Assembly (NCBI RefSeq): GCF_048128805.1
Contig: NC_136010.1
Span: 18,914,980 to 18,978,979 of the forward strand
Direction: 5' to 3'
Length of the DNA stretch: 64,000 bases
Source of the DNA: Centroberyx gerrardi
Lineage: Eukaryota > Chordata > Actinopteri > Beryciformes > Berycidae
Each line of letters opens with the position of its first letter. The stretch's first letter is position 1. The translations under genes and the position numbers were made by a program. Below, piece by piece: positions 52,501 through 64,000 of this stretch. The notes under the pieces were generated by a model. That model saw only the letters and a list, made by a program, of their open reading frames with translations, was not told the origin of the DNA and did no database searches.

Positions 52501-53210
52501 GCTATTTTGTGTATTAAGTATTTTGTTCTGGAGTTTACCCATTGAATATTGGAGTCAAAACTGGCTTGCCTCGGGTGCTTATGTACAGCAGAAAACGTGT
52601 CAGTTGGTTCACCCCCCCCCCCCCCCCTCCACTTGTCCCAGAACAGGTAAGATACAGAACACCTGGCGGCCCTGAAACAGATCCTATCCCATAATTCCAT
52701 GCTGCCCTCAGGGTCCTCCACCTGTCCACCCTCCTAAAATTTTCAACCGCTGCATTATTCATCCATTCACGCTCACACATAACAGCACAGAAAGAAGAGA
52801 ACAAGGGATATGTTTACCAGGGGTTGAGCACTTTAATTCAGCCTGCTCTGTTCACTGTAAAACAGCGAGCATTCACTCCGAGGCAGAATCACTTCAAGCG
52901 TGCATATAATGTGACAGGGGAATTCCTGCTGCTGATGCTGCAGGCAGGCGGGCAGGTAAAGAGGCGGGGCCACTGGCTCCTCCTTCATGTGTCCTTACAT
53001 CCCGGGCCTTGTACCCATGATACACTATAGCAGCCGCTACACAAATCCAACCAAATTGAATTAGATTACATTGGGCCATGTAAGCCAGATTTATGAGCCA
53101 TGAAACTGCTTGTTCACCAAGAGGGACACTCCCAATTCCCCTGATGTTTTCACTTAATTAGAGCTAACAAACTAGCGGGTGAATGCAGGGAGGAAGCAGA
53201 TAAACAGTGT

Positions 53211-53248
<38 letters not shown>

Positions 53249-55153
53249 AAGCGAGAGAGAGAACAAGATAGAGAGTCTCTGTATGTGTGTGCATATTTGT
53301 GGGTATGATTGCAGAGATAGTGAGAATGACTTGAGACTTAACCCTGACACAAATCTCCATTCTTTGCCTTCTGTGCGATAGCGTCTGATTTGTGACAAGG
53401 TCAAATGAATATGGAGGAGAATGGAGGACAGACGCAAAGTTCCCTAGGCCAGACTATTTTTCTGCTCCACCCATGAAACAACAGATGTGCACTAGGCAGT
53501 TAGCGACAGTGGATTTGACATGGGCAATATGCCTTGGTCCGAGTCACGAGCGAACAAATACGATGCGCAAGAGTGCGATCACGATGAAACGAATGGATAT
53601 GAAAATGGCGTTATTCTGCTGAGATACATTTCTCATATTCAGTTAGTTCCCTGTTTCCAGTGTGACACATTTACGGCTCTCTCCCTACCACCTCAACCTG
53701 ATGCTGTAGTCTGTGATACTAATTGCACCACATAAATTAATGAGTATTTGGTTAATGAGCCTGGAGCGCAGGATCCAAACATCCACGCTTGCTGTGAAGA
53801 GGGGATGAGGGGAGGAGAGATAGAGAAGCAGAGAGAGAGAGAGAGAGAGAGAAGAGAGAGAGATAAAGAACTGGCGTTGCTGTAGGCATGGAGGAAAAAC
53901 AAGCGCAGACAGCAGGCACTAGAAGCTGCTGGTTTATTACTTCCTGGCATAAAACCAACCGATATTGCCAAAAACTAGAGACAGTGACAAGAATGAATTG
54001 GAGTGGATATCTCAAAGAGGAATCGTGTCAATCATGTTCTTGAATGCAGATCACAAAATATAGTGCAGCTATTGCAGGTAGGAATATGCTGCTAACACAC
54101 TACTGTATTTTCACTGCAGCACCAGCGTACCCGGCTCTCTGTTTTGGAGAGCAGAGACATGTGATGGTACCTGGCAGGCCCTCATCCTGAAAATAGCAAG
54201 TCTGTAAAGCAAGGAGTTCCTCTGAAGGAGCGGAGAGGAAGCCATCCTTCTACCAAAGTGACCTTAATAGAATTTACTGCAGTCAAGCGCCATAACACCT
54301 CAGTGAGCTAAATAATACAGCAGATGCGTTTACAGTTGATTAAGGTTCTCAAGGGCTGACTCACTCTTTCCCATGTTCCCGCTTTTTTTGTACAGAACTT
54401 GTCTACGTGCAGAGAGAGCAGAAATATCCAAACAATTACTTTCCCCAACAGGTAAAATGTACATGGCTGCATTCAGATCTCAACAATAGGCAGCAACAGG
54501 TCTGCCTCGGGTATTTCAGAACACTAGTGTCTTCTAACAATGAATGATCATCCTGTAGGACTGGAGTGCAACTACCAAGTGGAAAACAGCCTCTGACCAT
54601 AAACCTGAGCTGCACACGGGAACCAGGAGAAGAAGAAGAGTTATTGGGAAAGACAGAGAACGCCAGAAGCAATCTTTGTCGTGTGGCAAAATCAGGTACT
54701 GTTTACCACCTCGCTTACTGTTACCTAGCATCAGGATATCTATGTGATTCTTGCTCTCAAGTAAACTAAAAGCTCAACATGCGCCTTGCGATCCCTGGGG
54801 GGCTTTTCCTTCCCTGTCTGCTGTCTGTCCACTGTTTTGGGTGAGTGAACGGAGCAAAATAAGTGTTTGGAGGCACTGAAATGCGATAACGTAGAAATGA
54901 CAGGAAAATAGCAATTTAAGAACCGTCCGCTCCTTGCAGATGATACTCACGCTCGGTCTCTCTCGCTCTTCTCCGTGCACGCTCTCGCTCACGCTCTCTA
55001 CGGTGGCTCAGGAGGGACTCTGTGCCCGTCTCTGTGTCCAGGCCGTCTCGACTGCTCACCGCATTGGCACTACAATACACACATCGGAAAACTTCAGTCA
55101 GATTCATAATGATGTACAAAACACACTCTCTCTCTCTCTCTCTCCCTCTCTCT

Positions 55154-55198
<45 letters not shown>

Positions 55199-55507
55199 AC
55201 AGTGGTCCCAAATAATTCTGTAGCCAGCCTCTTACCCACACTCCCAAATTATCCCCTGCTACAATATACCTCTGTCTGTCATAATATCTGTTCGGTTGCC
55301 ACTCAACCTTAGGGGAATATGCAACTCATATTATGACTCTGCTTCAAATTCAATCCCTCTGGCCAAAATAGCAGTTTCATTGTTGTGTGGTATGTGATGT
55401 GTTTTTCACTAAGTGTCATTAATGACCAGATACCCTGAGAGGGAGCCATTCTGGACAATACTAGCATTAATGAGTCCTATTGAAAGCCCAGATGGTGCCT
55501 GTAGCAT

Positions 55508-55560
<53 letters not shown>

Positions 55561-58500
55561 CAGACAGAAAAGACAGAATGACAGTGAAAAGGGGGGAAGT
55601 GGTAGATCAGGTGTGGGCTGAGCAATAAGCAGGCCTGTGTGTTTGGGATCTGGGAGGAGTCTGGGGGTTCTGGAGGGGCTCGAGGGCAGATTGTTATTCT
55701 GTCAGAGGGCTGGAGAGGCTGTGGCCTCAGGCACCAGGGTTAAGGGACTTAAACAGCCACCGGGCACCAAAGAAACCTGAGGCCGGTGAGAACACTGCTC
55801 AACCCTGTCTATCTGTCACACACACTTAGGCATGTAGGCTACATGTACCTCACACCTGCATAAACACTCACACATACAGACACGCATGCACACACAAGCG
55901 CAAACACATTCATGCATCCATGTGCACACATGTTCAAAGGGCAGCGCTCATATCCAAACAGTGTCATATATATTCATATTGTATATAAACAAAGCAAAAG
56001 TAAACATGGAGCATAAAAACACACATAATAATGCCACAAAACACTCTAAAACTATATCTATAACTAACAAACACGGGCACAAACATCATCCTGCAGGGGG
56101 TTTAAAAAGCTACCGTCTCGCACACCTCCGTGGCAACGTGCAGATGATCAATGCAAATTAAAAACACAAGAGGAGACAGGCTGCTGTGTCTGCTATGTTC
56201 ACTCAGCGGGATAAAGTGCTCAACGAGGCATGCTTACATGTTCCTGCATCTGAGTCCTAATGGGTGCACCTGGGCTGGGCTTCACTAACATGGGCCGGTG
56301 CATGTATGCAAATACCCTGCGCTAAAAACAGCACTTTGTCACTGGTGCAAGACGTGAAGAGGCATAGTTTGGCTATACTGCTAATAGTGACTGGAAGGCT
56401 AGATGCGGTGGTGACTGCCTGTCTGTCTGTCTGTCTGTCTGTGGTCTGTCTGTGGCTGCTGTCCAGCCGGGCGGGAGGTCTGCTGATCCGGGGGGAGATT
56501 ATCCAGGGCGCTAGGCTGCAGCTGTGAACAAATGCCACCCCCCTCCACAACCCCCCTTTCGCTGCCAATCGCCCTCCCCCCTCCCTCCTGGGAAATGGAG
56601 ATGGGTGCTTTTAATGTCTGTTAATCCGGATTACCGGGCAGAAGCACATCAATTCTGTCCGTTCTCAGCCCAAAACACCTATTCTGCCTGCTCATCAAAT
56701 ACAGCCATTCACACCGACGGACACATGAAATGCATGAATAAAGCACAAAGAGAAAATGAAGTGGTAATAATATTCCAGCTATTTACAGAAAGAGGTAGAG
56801 GGTGGAAGACAGGATTCATTTCAGAAAGAGAGGAGGTTCGCTATAGGGAATTCACCACGCTGTTTCTCTGAGAGAAAAGCCTGCCTGTCTGGCTCAAAGA
56901 GGGAAAGAGAAAGGGAGAGTGAAGGAGGGAGGGGGAGGGAAATGAGGGGGAGGGAAGTGACGTGGGGTAAGGGGCCCGACGCACTGTCATTTTGCTCCAC
57001 AAGGTGGCAGTAGTCCCAGTAAAAGAGGGTCCAGGAACAATAAAATCATCAGGCCAGCTGACAGCCAAACAGCAGGGAGCAGCCCGCAGAGGGCAAAAGC
57101 GAGCCGAGATGTCAAACAGTGGATAAAGAGATACCCCGAGACATGACAGATTGCATGTTCTCAATATAGAGCCTCAGCCGTATTGCTCTAGTGCTGTAAT
57201 GGCAACAACCCCAGCCCACTGCCCCCCGGCCCTTCTTGCTATATTTAGATTTGGGCCTTCTCCTTAGCAAGTGCAGTGAGAATCTCTTATCTGCCGGTTT
57301 GAAGTCAAAGTCTAGGCTCAGATAACGGTCATAAGGCTGCAGAAAATGCCCTAATTCCTGAGCTTTTAGGCACCAATTTTACACCACACATGGTTGGGCC
57401 ACATATCCCTTTATTAACAGCTAACCGGGTATGGATGGGTGCTCTTAGGGGCTGAATACAATGGGCCGCATTGAGTGCCAGTATTTCCCTGAAGATGTTT
57501 ATGCTGTGAAGGCTATTTCTAGAATCAGCAGCACTGGGGGAGTACGCATCATATGGATGTTTACATAGATGAGCGGACTAACGCCTTATTCTACGGCTGG
57601 GTGGGCGGGTAGCACTTTGTCTGCGAGCGTGTGGAAATGTACACATACAGTACACACAAGTGAAAGCTAACAAGAATCTATAGAAACACACACACACCCA
57701 CACACACACACACGTGCACACACTTTTACGCACACTTCACGTCACATTCACACACGGGGCATATATACCACCTACATCTCTTATATGAGCCTGAGTGGGA
57801 TGAATCTCTCTGATGAGCTATCCAGATTCTGATTAAGCACATATGGCATGCAGTGAAATAAAAAGGTCACCCCTTTGCACAGGACTGTGTGCTTGAATAC
57901 AACTGCCTGCGTGTCTCTGTGTGTGTAATTGTGCATACAAGACAGCCGTTAATCAGCCTACGTACTGGAAGGAGGGGGGCCGCGAGTCCCCGATGCCGCC
58001 TGTTCTCTCCAGGGGAGGGGGCAACTCTGGATGGCTCTCTGTACACTGGGATCCTCCATCAGAGTGGGCACTCTCTGCCAGGACCAACTGAGAAAGAGAC
58101 GGAGAGAGAGAGAGAGTGAGAGAGAAAAGAAAGCAAAACAAGTTAAAAGACACATGGGAAAGGGACATTTTTTATTATCTAAGAGACATATTCAGCTAGG
58201 AAAGACACACAAACAATGATAAATATTTCTTTCAAATGATATAGACCCCATACAGAGCAAGGAGACGTGATCAAAGACAACCTAGACAGACTCTGCGACA
58301 TTCAAAGATAAACACACAGCGATGGTGGCACCGCAGAGACAGGCACATCCAGTGCATGAGCAGGCATAAGGGAAGGATGCGAAATGAGATGCACCAAGGA
58401 GCCCGAGAAATGACTGGTGGCTACGCATAAACAACTTGAGGAACAGAGGCAACGTCATAGAAACCTAGCAGACCACACTGCCTTTACTCTGTTGAGTGTC

Positions 58501-60176
58501 AGTACAAAGGATGATGTACAATGACCCATAGATACGGCCACTCTCCTTTCATCTGAGTCAGAATAATGAAAGTTAAAGCAGGCTGCCTTGGGAAGACTAA
58601 TGACAGTGTGGATTATGATTATTCTCCTGGGAGAGGCTAATGTAAGCTTGGGGATTCACAGGTATCACTATGGTAATACACTTTGTCTACCTGTGCCACT
58701 GTGCTCTTAAATGAACCCGTGTGCTGCTTTTTTGCTCCAATTCAAAAGACTGAAAGCATTTCAACAGCTGTCTACTTAGAGCTGATTGGCTCTCTGTCTG
58801 AGACAAAGAAACGGGTTAACGTTGGGCTGAATTCTCTGCTCCTCAGTTCCCCCGTTTTGTCTCCCAGCAGGCAGCATTATGAAGGAAATATACCTCCATA
58901 CATAGCATATACTGTATATGCATTAAAATCAGATCACACACATCAAAATTACAGTATTTCTCAGGATTCTTTAGTCCGTTTAAGAGTTGTCGTAAGTAAA
59001 CATCTGGTTCATAACAGCTGGGGTAAGCTCATAGCCTGAATTTTAGAGCCCAGAAGATAGATGCAGTATGTTCTGTTAAATCATGCATACAGCGATATTT
59101 GTGATCTGGATATGAAGATGCATATCTTCGGGGCAGCTGGTTGTTGAGCAGCAGCGTGGCTTAGAGAGTGAGGAGACCATCCTTAAACAAGAGGAACCTG
59201 GGTTCAAGTTGCCATATCAGCAAGCATCTGGCCTGCTGAAGTGTCCTTGAGCAAAACACTGAATACCTAGCAGCTCCATTGGCGCTGCTCTGTAGCTGAA
59301 CCTGACCTCTGACCTCCCTGTAGAGGGAGGCAAGCGAAAACAGAATTTCCCCAGAGGGATCGATAAAGCATCACATTATCATGAACAACACCCAATATAA
59401 GCTAGTATCTAGATTAAATGTATGTAGCTCGGCCTGTCATCCAGTCATTCCAGCACCATGTAAAGCCACTGAGGCCCGTTCACATTACAATGATAAGTTC
59501 CTCAGCAAAAAGTGAGATAGCGAATTCTATTGAATCCCTTCTTTCTTAGAACTTTCATTTGATTGGTTGAAAATGATTCATCATTGTCTCTACATTCAAA
59601 AAATAGATCAAACCAAAAATGTAGTTTTGTAGTCACTGCTGTAGTGGGAACACAGACATTCTATTTACTAAGAATGATTTGAATGTTTTTATAGTTATAG
59701 TTACTTCATAATTATCGGTAGATGTGAACGGGCCTTAACTTGTGTCTTGTGATATGACGACAGACCAGTGACAAGGCGCTGTGTAAATCCTCATGAACAT
59801 GACAGGTAGTATGGTATTTATTCTTTTAGAAGTCAAGCCAGCCACTGCTGACTGCCTTTTATAACAGTGGCTAAGTTCAGCACCTAATGGAATTGCTCAC
59901 ACCTAGTGCTCACATATAGTGCACTTTGCAGCTGAACAGTGAGATTATAGTGAAGAGTGTTTAAAAAGCTGTGTGGAGGCGTTTATATGGCTACATTTAC
60001 ATGATCCATGGGCGCTCCACATATCTTTAGCTAGTACTGAGGCTGCACAGCCAGGCAAGCAGCCAGGAGAGAGGAGCGGCACGGGGGCACCATCCATCTC
60101 ACTTACCCAGGACACCACTCTCCCGTTGAAGCAGGGCAGCTTGGCGTTGTCATCGGAAATCTCTTCTTTGACAACC
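42980..60176 (-). CDS. dvl1: dishevelled segment polarity protein 1, exons 2-15 (5' partial)
   Basis: Fourteen exons on the - strand: 60107-60176, 57966-58087, 54951-55069, 50336-50474, 49517-49610, 49302-49371, 49025-49164, 48382-48458, 47865-47932, 47564-47641, 47279-47413, 46213-46380, 45856-46071 and 42980-43500. Phases agree throughout and give 671 residues. Domains in order: end of DIX ([20 protein letters not shown]), a basic region ([16 protein letters not shown]), PDZ ([20 protein letters not shown]), DEP ([20 protein letters not shown]), and the C-terminal block ending [10 protein letters not shown]. The VDIM ending and the [18 protein letters not shown] block favour DVL1 over DVL2/3, which end in VDVM. 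Dvl relays Frizzled signals to the Axin complex (canonical Wnt) and to planar polarity effectors. The first coding exon, with the start of DIX, was not found in 60177-64000 and must lie beyond the window. Confidence 0.95.
44513..44570. repeat. (GA)n microsatellite in dvl1 intron
   Basis: Impure GA run in the intron before the last dvl1 exon. Confidence 0.9.
46213..46380 (-). CDS. dvl1: dvl1 exon encoding most of the DEP domain
   Basis: It encodes 56 residues starting [20 protein letters not shown] and continuing through [20 protein letters not shown]. The DEP domain binds Frizzled and membrane phospholipid and swaps to form dimers. The conserved [10 protein letters not shown] helix is intact. 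Confidence 0.96.
49025..49164 (-). CDS. dvl1: dvl1 exon encoding the PDZ core
   Basis: It encodes [18 protein letters not shown] and then [20 protein letters not shown] plus IEPGDMLLQ. This stretch is essentially unchanged from human DVL1. The carboxylate-binding loop FLGI is present. Confidence 0.97.
49732..49870. mobile_element. LINE 3' tail with (GATTA)n array
   Basis: About eleven copies of GATTA (49732-49785), followed by gaaacttcaatgatccctgtggggaaattg. The simple pentanucleotide tail next to a conserved 'aacttcaatgatccc' phrase is the usual 3' end of a truncated teleost non-LTR retrotransposon, here in - orientation or read from its end. It lies in dvl1 between the exons at 49517 and 50336. 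Confidence 0.55.
53207..53272. repeat. (TG)n(GA)n compound microsatellite
   Basis: A TG run passes into a GA run, in dvl1 intronic sequence. Confidence 0.9.
55122..55200. repeat. (CT)n(CA)n compound microsatellite next to dvl1 exon
   Basis: It lies about 55 bp upstream (on the - strand) of the acceptor of the dvl1 exon at 54951-55069. On the sense strand it reads as TG then AG repeats. Confidence 0.9.
55511..55557. repeat. (GA)23 microsatellite
   Basis: Pure GA run in dvl1 intron 3. Confidence 0.95.
59150..59385 (+). mobile_element. tRNA-derived SINE, same family as 12955-13120
   Basis: It has cgtggcttagagagtgaggag and gggttcaagt (pol III box-like), then gcctgctgaagtgtccttga. It ends with ctgaacctgacctctgacct, matching the copy in ccdc50 intron 1 phrase by phrase. 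It lies in dvl1 intron 2. Confidence 0.65.
60107..60176 (-). CDS. dvl1: dvl1 exon 2, end of the DIX domain
   Basis: 70 nt, the same length as I recall for this exon in mammals. It encodes [20 protein letters not shown] followed by VSW, the C-terminal part of the DIX polymerisation domain. It starts at phase 2, so its first base completes the Gly codon of an exon outside the window. Confidence 0.95.
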
Positions 60177-60971
60177 CTGGGGGACAGACAGACAGAAACA
60201 GTCAGGAGGACACAAGTCAGCTCACACACACATACACTGTACAGCCTGAAGTCACTCTCCTGCTCTGCACAGCTGACACATACTGAGAGACATTCACGCT
60301 TTGTAAGTCACATTTTCCACATGGCTTTCGACTGGCTTTACACCCTTGCTAGCATGGGAAAGCCCATTGAGCAGCAGCAGCAATGCCATACTCAGTCTGA
60401 TTCTCTATCAGTGATTTATGGACATGACTGTCCCTACAGTTACACCAACATGATAGGGCCGCTCAACCTGGCACGGACAGAGGCATAAGTCAGTAATGAA
60501 TGGGTCTAAATGTAAATCTGTGTGGGTGTGTGCATGCATATGTGTGCATGGTCTATGATCAGCCATGATTGTTTGATGCAATAGGTGCTGCATAGATAGA
60601 TACATATGTAAATAGATAGACAGACAGATAGTGTGTGTGTGTCTATTTGTCTCAGTGTGTGTATGTGTGCTTGCATGTGTGTCCGTGTGCATGTTTTATG
60701 CATGTGTGTGTGTGGATGTGAAAAAGTACAGGGCTGCGACAACAGGGCGTCAAGGCACGGGAGTGTGTATTAATAGAGTGATCCAGTGTGTGAGCCTCCC
60801 TCGGTGCGTTCGTCTTTGGCTGTAAATTCCCTACAAAAATACCTCCCAGTTACCCTTTGACCTGCTGGGACACAGTTCAGCAGTAACCAGTCACCACACC
60901 TGCTAGGCTCGTGTCACGTAGATCAAGCCCGGAGCTAGCTGAGGGGCGAGAGATGAGCTGGCTAACACCTT

Positions 60972-60973
<2 letters not shown>

Positions 60974-61002
<29 letters not shown>
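60974..61002. repeat. (CA)n microsatellite
   Basis: Nearly pure CA run in dvl1 intron 1. Confidence 0.9.
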
Positions 61003-61359
61003 TGCACACACACTACACATACACAAAACACCCTGATCTATTTACCTGTTAGTGTTATAACTCCCTGTATGACTTTACGTCTGTTGTTTATTTCTTTACT
61101 TGCAAAGGAATTTCACAGAATCGGTACAACCAAGAATTTCTGCAACTGAATGGAGATCTCGCATTAGCTACTTGGCTTTGAACACCGTAAATGAAAAGGG
61201 AGAGACACGACTTGAGAGCAGCAGGAAAGCCTAAGAAGATTTTATGCAGGGGTGTCTCTGACAGCGGCTTTATAGATTTATAGCTTTTTTTTTTTCCACT
61301 TCTTGTTTGCCAGAACTTCGCTGCTACCGAAATGACTCGCCAAGCTGGCTGTGCTTTTG

Positions 61360-61360
<1 letters not shown>

Positions 61361-61393
<33 letters not shown>
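61361..61393. repeat. (GCT)11 trinucleotide repeat in dvl1 intron 1
   Basis: Eleven pure GCT units. On the dvl1 sense strand they read CAG/AGC. Open reading frames of poly-Ala (+) and poly-Gln (-) across it are products of the repeat, not genes. Confidence 0.95.
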
Positions 61394-61395
<2 letters not shown>

Positions 61396-64000
61396 GGGAG
61401 CTGTGTTGCTGGGAGTGGTGGACGGAGATAACGTAGCCTTGTGGCTGGAACTGACGACCACAGAGTCTGCTGCTGCGGCCTGTTCCACCTCAGGGAGGAA
61501 AAGGGAGGGGAGGCTAGGGGGGGAGGGGGGTGGGGGGTGGGGGGATGACTGTGCCGGCTGCTCGTTAGGTAGGAAGTGTTTGCATCCTCTCTCTCAAGCC
61601 GCATGACCAGCTGTAAGGTGACTTGTGAGGATGTGGGAGTGGTCCGTACAAATAAATATCAGCGACGCCTCTTCAGCCTTATAACCCATAATGTTCAATG
61701 AGAGGACGGTTGCCAGCTCCACCCACACAGAATACATGCTGCGCACACACTATTTGGCCCCCCCCGCTGTAAAAGAGTATTTTTATGGTTTCTGAAAGAA
61801 GTTGCTTGCAAAATGAATCATTTAAATATGTCTCTATCTGTTAAAGGCATTGACTCCAGTGGAACCCAGATACAAATCCAAAGAAAACAGATGACGTCTA
61901 CAAAACAGGGTGAAGTACGCATGACCTGCATTCTTTTCAGCTTCCATCTGATATCGGGAGCAGCATTAATTCCGGCCTGAACTCTTGACGAGCACGCACA
62001 CGTACACACACACACACACACATACACACGCACACAATCACAAGCTGTAAGTCCTGTTTAGAGAAGCATGTGTCTGGTCCGGGCTTCTGTCACAACTCTA
62101 ACTTCTTAGAGCTGACAGCTTAAATAGGTCTTAACAGATTTCACAGGATAATGACACAAGATTTACCCTGGTGATCGCTGAATATTCCACTGCTGGGGAT
62201 ATGTATTTGTGTAGCTGGGGAAGATTAGACGTGTTTGTTTATGCCTTGAGAGACAGAGGAGGGCTGGGTAGTTACAGCATAAACCAGAAACCAGAGGGCA
62301 GGAGAGGCCGGCCCACACCGGCCAGTAGTCCAAGGACTTTGGTGGGCTGATGCTACTGATACTGTAAACAGGGAAGCAAAATATTTGTAGCTCAAATAAG
62401 ATTGTGAATAGGTGTACTTCATTACACTGGGCCCTGACGCACAGTCTCACGCAGTAAACAGTTTTATTCAAACACTCAATATATGATGTAGATGACACAT
62501 TTAATACTGTAATCATGTGATCTCAACAGCACTGTAATAGCACATAGAGTTGGCCCTTTTTAGTGCTGTTTCACCTGACTATGTCACTATCAATCAAATA
62601 TGATGTAGCTCCTATCATAGTAAGACCCTTGATGTTTGTCCCATGGCACACAAGTACAGTTTAACCTTCAAATCTGTCACAATCCACAAACATTAAATAA
62701 CAAAACGCTAATAACAAGTGAGGGAAGGCAAGGGTGCATTTGTGCAAAAAGCTGCAGCTTTTTGTCCTCTAACTACTGTGGCTTAGCATCACTATCTCAG
62801 CAGAAGAAAGACCCCCCCTACCAGCCCCCTATTTTCTGAGACACAAACAAGACTGTTTCTTTCAGACCTCAGCTTGGCTGCTTCCTCAGCTCCAGTGTGC
62901 CTCTGTGACTAGCATTATAGTGAGGTCTCAAACCCACTCACCACCAGTGGCAATGACAAAACACCATATCATCACCTTGAAGTCTCTGTAAAAGGCAAGT
63001 GGGTTGCTTCAAAACAACCCACAGTCTGAATTAACGTCCTGTCTTATGAATATTGATAAATGAATAAATATTATGACAGCCAAACTCTCACAAAACACAG
63101 CTGAGATACGAAATGTGCTCAACTCACCTTCTAAATTAGGGACTTAGTAAGCGATCAGCTTGTTGTATGGTTCTGCAGCGTGACCCAAAATGCCACAGCC
63201 CATATTTACAATATCCCATGCAATTCTAAAGGGAACAATGAAATTACATGCTCACTGCAGTACAGGGTTATAAACATCACACATGATGCATGATCGCACT
63301 GAGGCGTTTTTAGGACAAGCCATTTATAACATTTGTGTGGCCCGCACTTGCAGCGTTGATATGGCCAGCACAAATGCAGTTCGACAATCCCATAAGAAAA
63401 TGGCTGGTTCCTCCCGCTCGGCAGGGGGTCTACTACAGAGGACCTTGCACTGCTCATTTACATTTCAAACACTGTCTATAACTGCAAGGGATTTGATGTT
63501 TTCCCTCTCTGCTCAGCCGTCTTATTTCTCCCTAGCTAATTCTCCAGCAGCCATACTGTCTGTGCTTATGCAGTATGGCCAGCATGGCCACCACAAAGCG
63601 CTGCTATCCTCTGTGCCTTTGACTGGATTTGCTTCCATACTGTGCCAATACCATACGGCGCTCACAGAACCCGAATATTCTATCTTAATGACTCAATGAC
63701 GACGACGCTCACGGAGATGCCTCTATCATCGACGTACTACAATCTGAAAACATATGTGAAAACATATTAGTTTGACAATATCCAATTCATGACATGTGCT
63801 TCAACATGCTTTGTTGATGCACATGCAGGAGCCGGTCAGACTCGGCCTACTGTAGCGGCGTATTCAACAACATGGAGCCATGTCCCCATGTTGAGGTTTA
63901 AGAGCAAACATGCTTTGTTTGTTTCCATAATCTGCTTGTCGATCACCTGAGGCCCAGCGCGCAGCCCGGCTTGCAGTGCATGAGGGGCAGGAAGCCGGGG

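Larger units (their letters stand above)
60177..64000 (-). other. dvl1: dvl1 intron 1 (partial), no exon recognised
   Basis: Neither strand shows the DIX start or any other recognisable exon. It contains a (CA)n run at 60974-61002, a (GCT)11 array at 61361-61393, a G-rich tract at 61514-61545 and another CA run near 62001-62034. The first coding exon of dvl1 should lie beyond 64000. Confidence 0.6.

Noticed and set aside
55511-55557. CRISPR-like or regulated repeat array
   Set aside because: Simple dinucleotide microsatellite; there are no spacers, and the genome is eukaryotic.
59973-60488. 171-residue ORF on the + strand
   Set aside because: It crosses the antisense of dvl1 exon 2 and intronic sequence, and resembles no known protein.
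61278-61606. poly-Gln (-) and poly-Ala (+) ORFs
   Set aside because: Created by the (GCT)11 array in dvl1 intron 1. No splice context or conservation is visible.

Overview
The window is vertebrate nuclear DNA, almost certainly from a ray-finned (teleost) fish. The evidence is spliced genes with GT-AG introns, protein sequences close to but distinct from their human counterparts, teleost-type SINE and MITE repeats, abundant (CA)n and (GA)n microsatellites, and introns of roughly 0.1 to 8 kb. The species cannot be named from the sequence. Five protein genes were assembled by hand from exons with compatible splice phases. Most single long ORFs here are shadows or chance.

Layout. 1-1273 holds the end of the last intron and the final coding exon of camta1 (+), followed by a long apparent 3' UTR to about 6.5 kb or 6.85 kb. 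7118-8623 holds a complete four-exon urotensin-2 gene (uts2, -) with a TATA box. 8.9-12.0 kb is intergenic. 12.0-31.1 kb holds a complete ccdc50 gene (+): a probable non-coding first exon, then 12 coding exons including one of 1,395 nt that encodes an Arg/Glu/Ser-rich region. 34.9-37.5 kb holds a complete seven-exon TNF-receptor gene (-), best matched to tnfrsf9 (4-1BB/CD137). 37.6-41.4 kb has no recognised gene. 43.0-60.2 kb holds fourteen exons of dishevelled-1 (dvl1, -), from the end of the DIX domain to the stop codon; its first coding exon lies beyond position 64000.

The order camta1-uts2-tnfrsf9, with dvl1 linked, matches human 1p36. The ccdc50 gene beside uts2, in head-to-head orientation, instead mirrors the human 3q28 pair UTS2B-CCDC50. 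The window therefore shows an ancestral neighbourhood whose two copies were sorted differently in mammals. The genes act in unrelated processes: calcium-dependent transcription, a vasoactive neuropeptide, ubiquitin-binding adaptor signalling, T-cell costimulation and Wnt signalling. They are neighbours by descent, not an operon or a pathway.

Unusual structures include a 692-bp sequence copied without visible differences inside ccdc50 intron 1 and flanked by a duplicated 132-bp segment, three inverted-repeat elements, a tandem CAG-TAG acceptor in ccdc50, and a His/Ser-rich Dvl1 tail. No bacterial, phage or CRISPR features and no convincing wholly new system were found.
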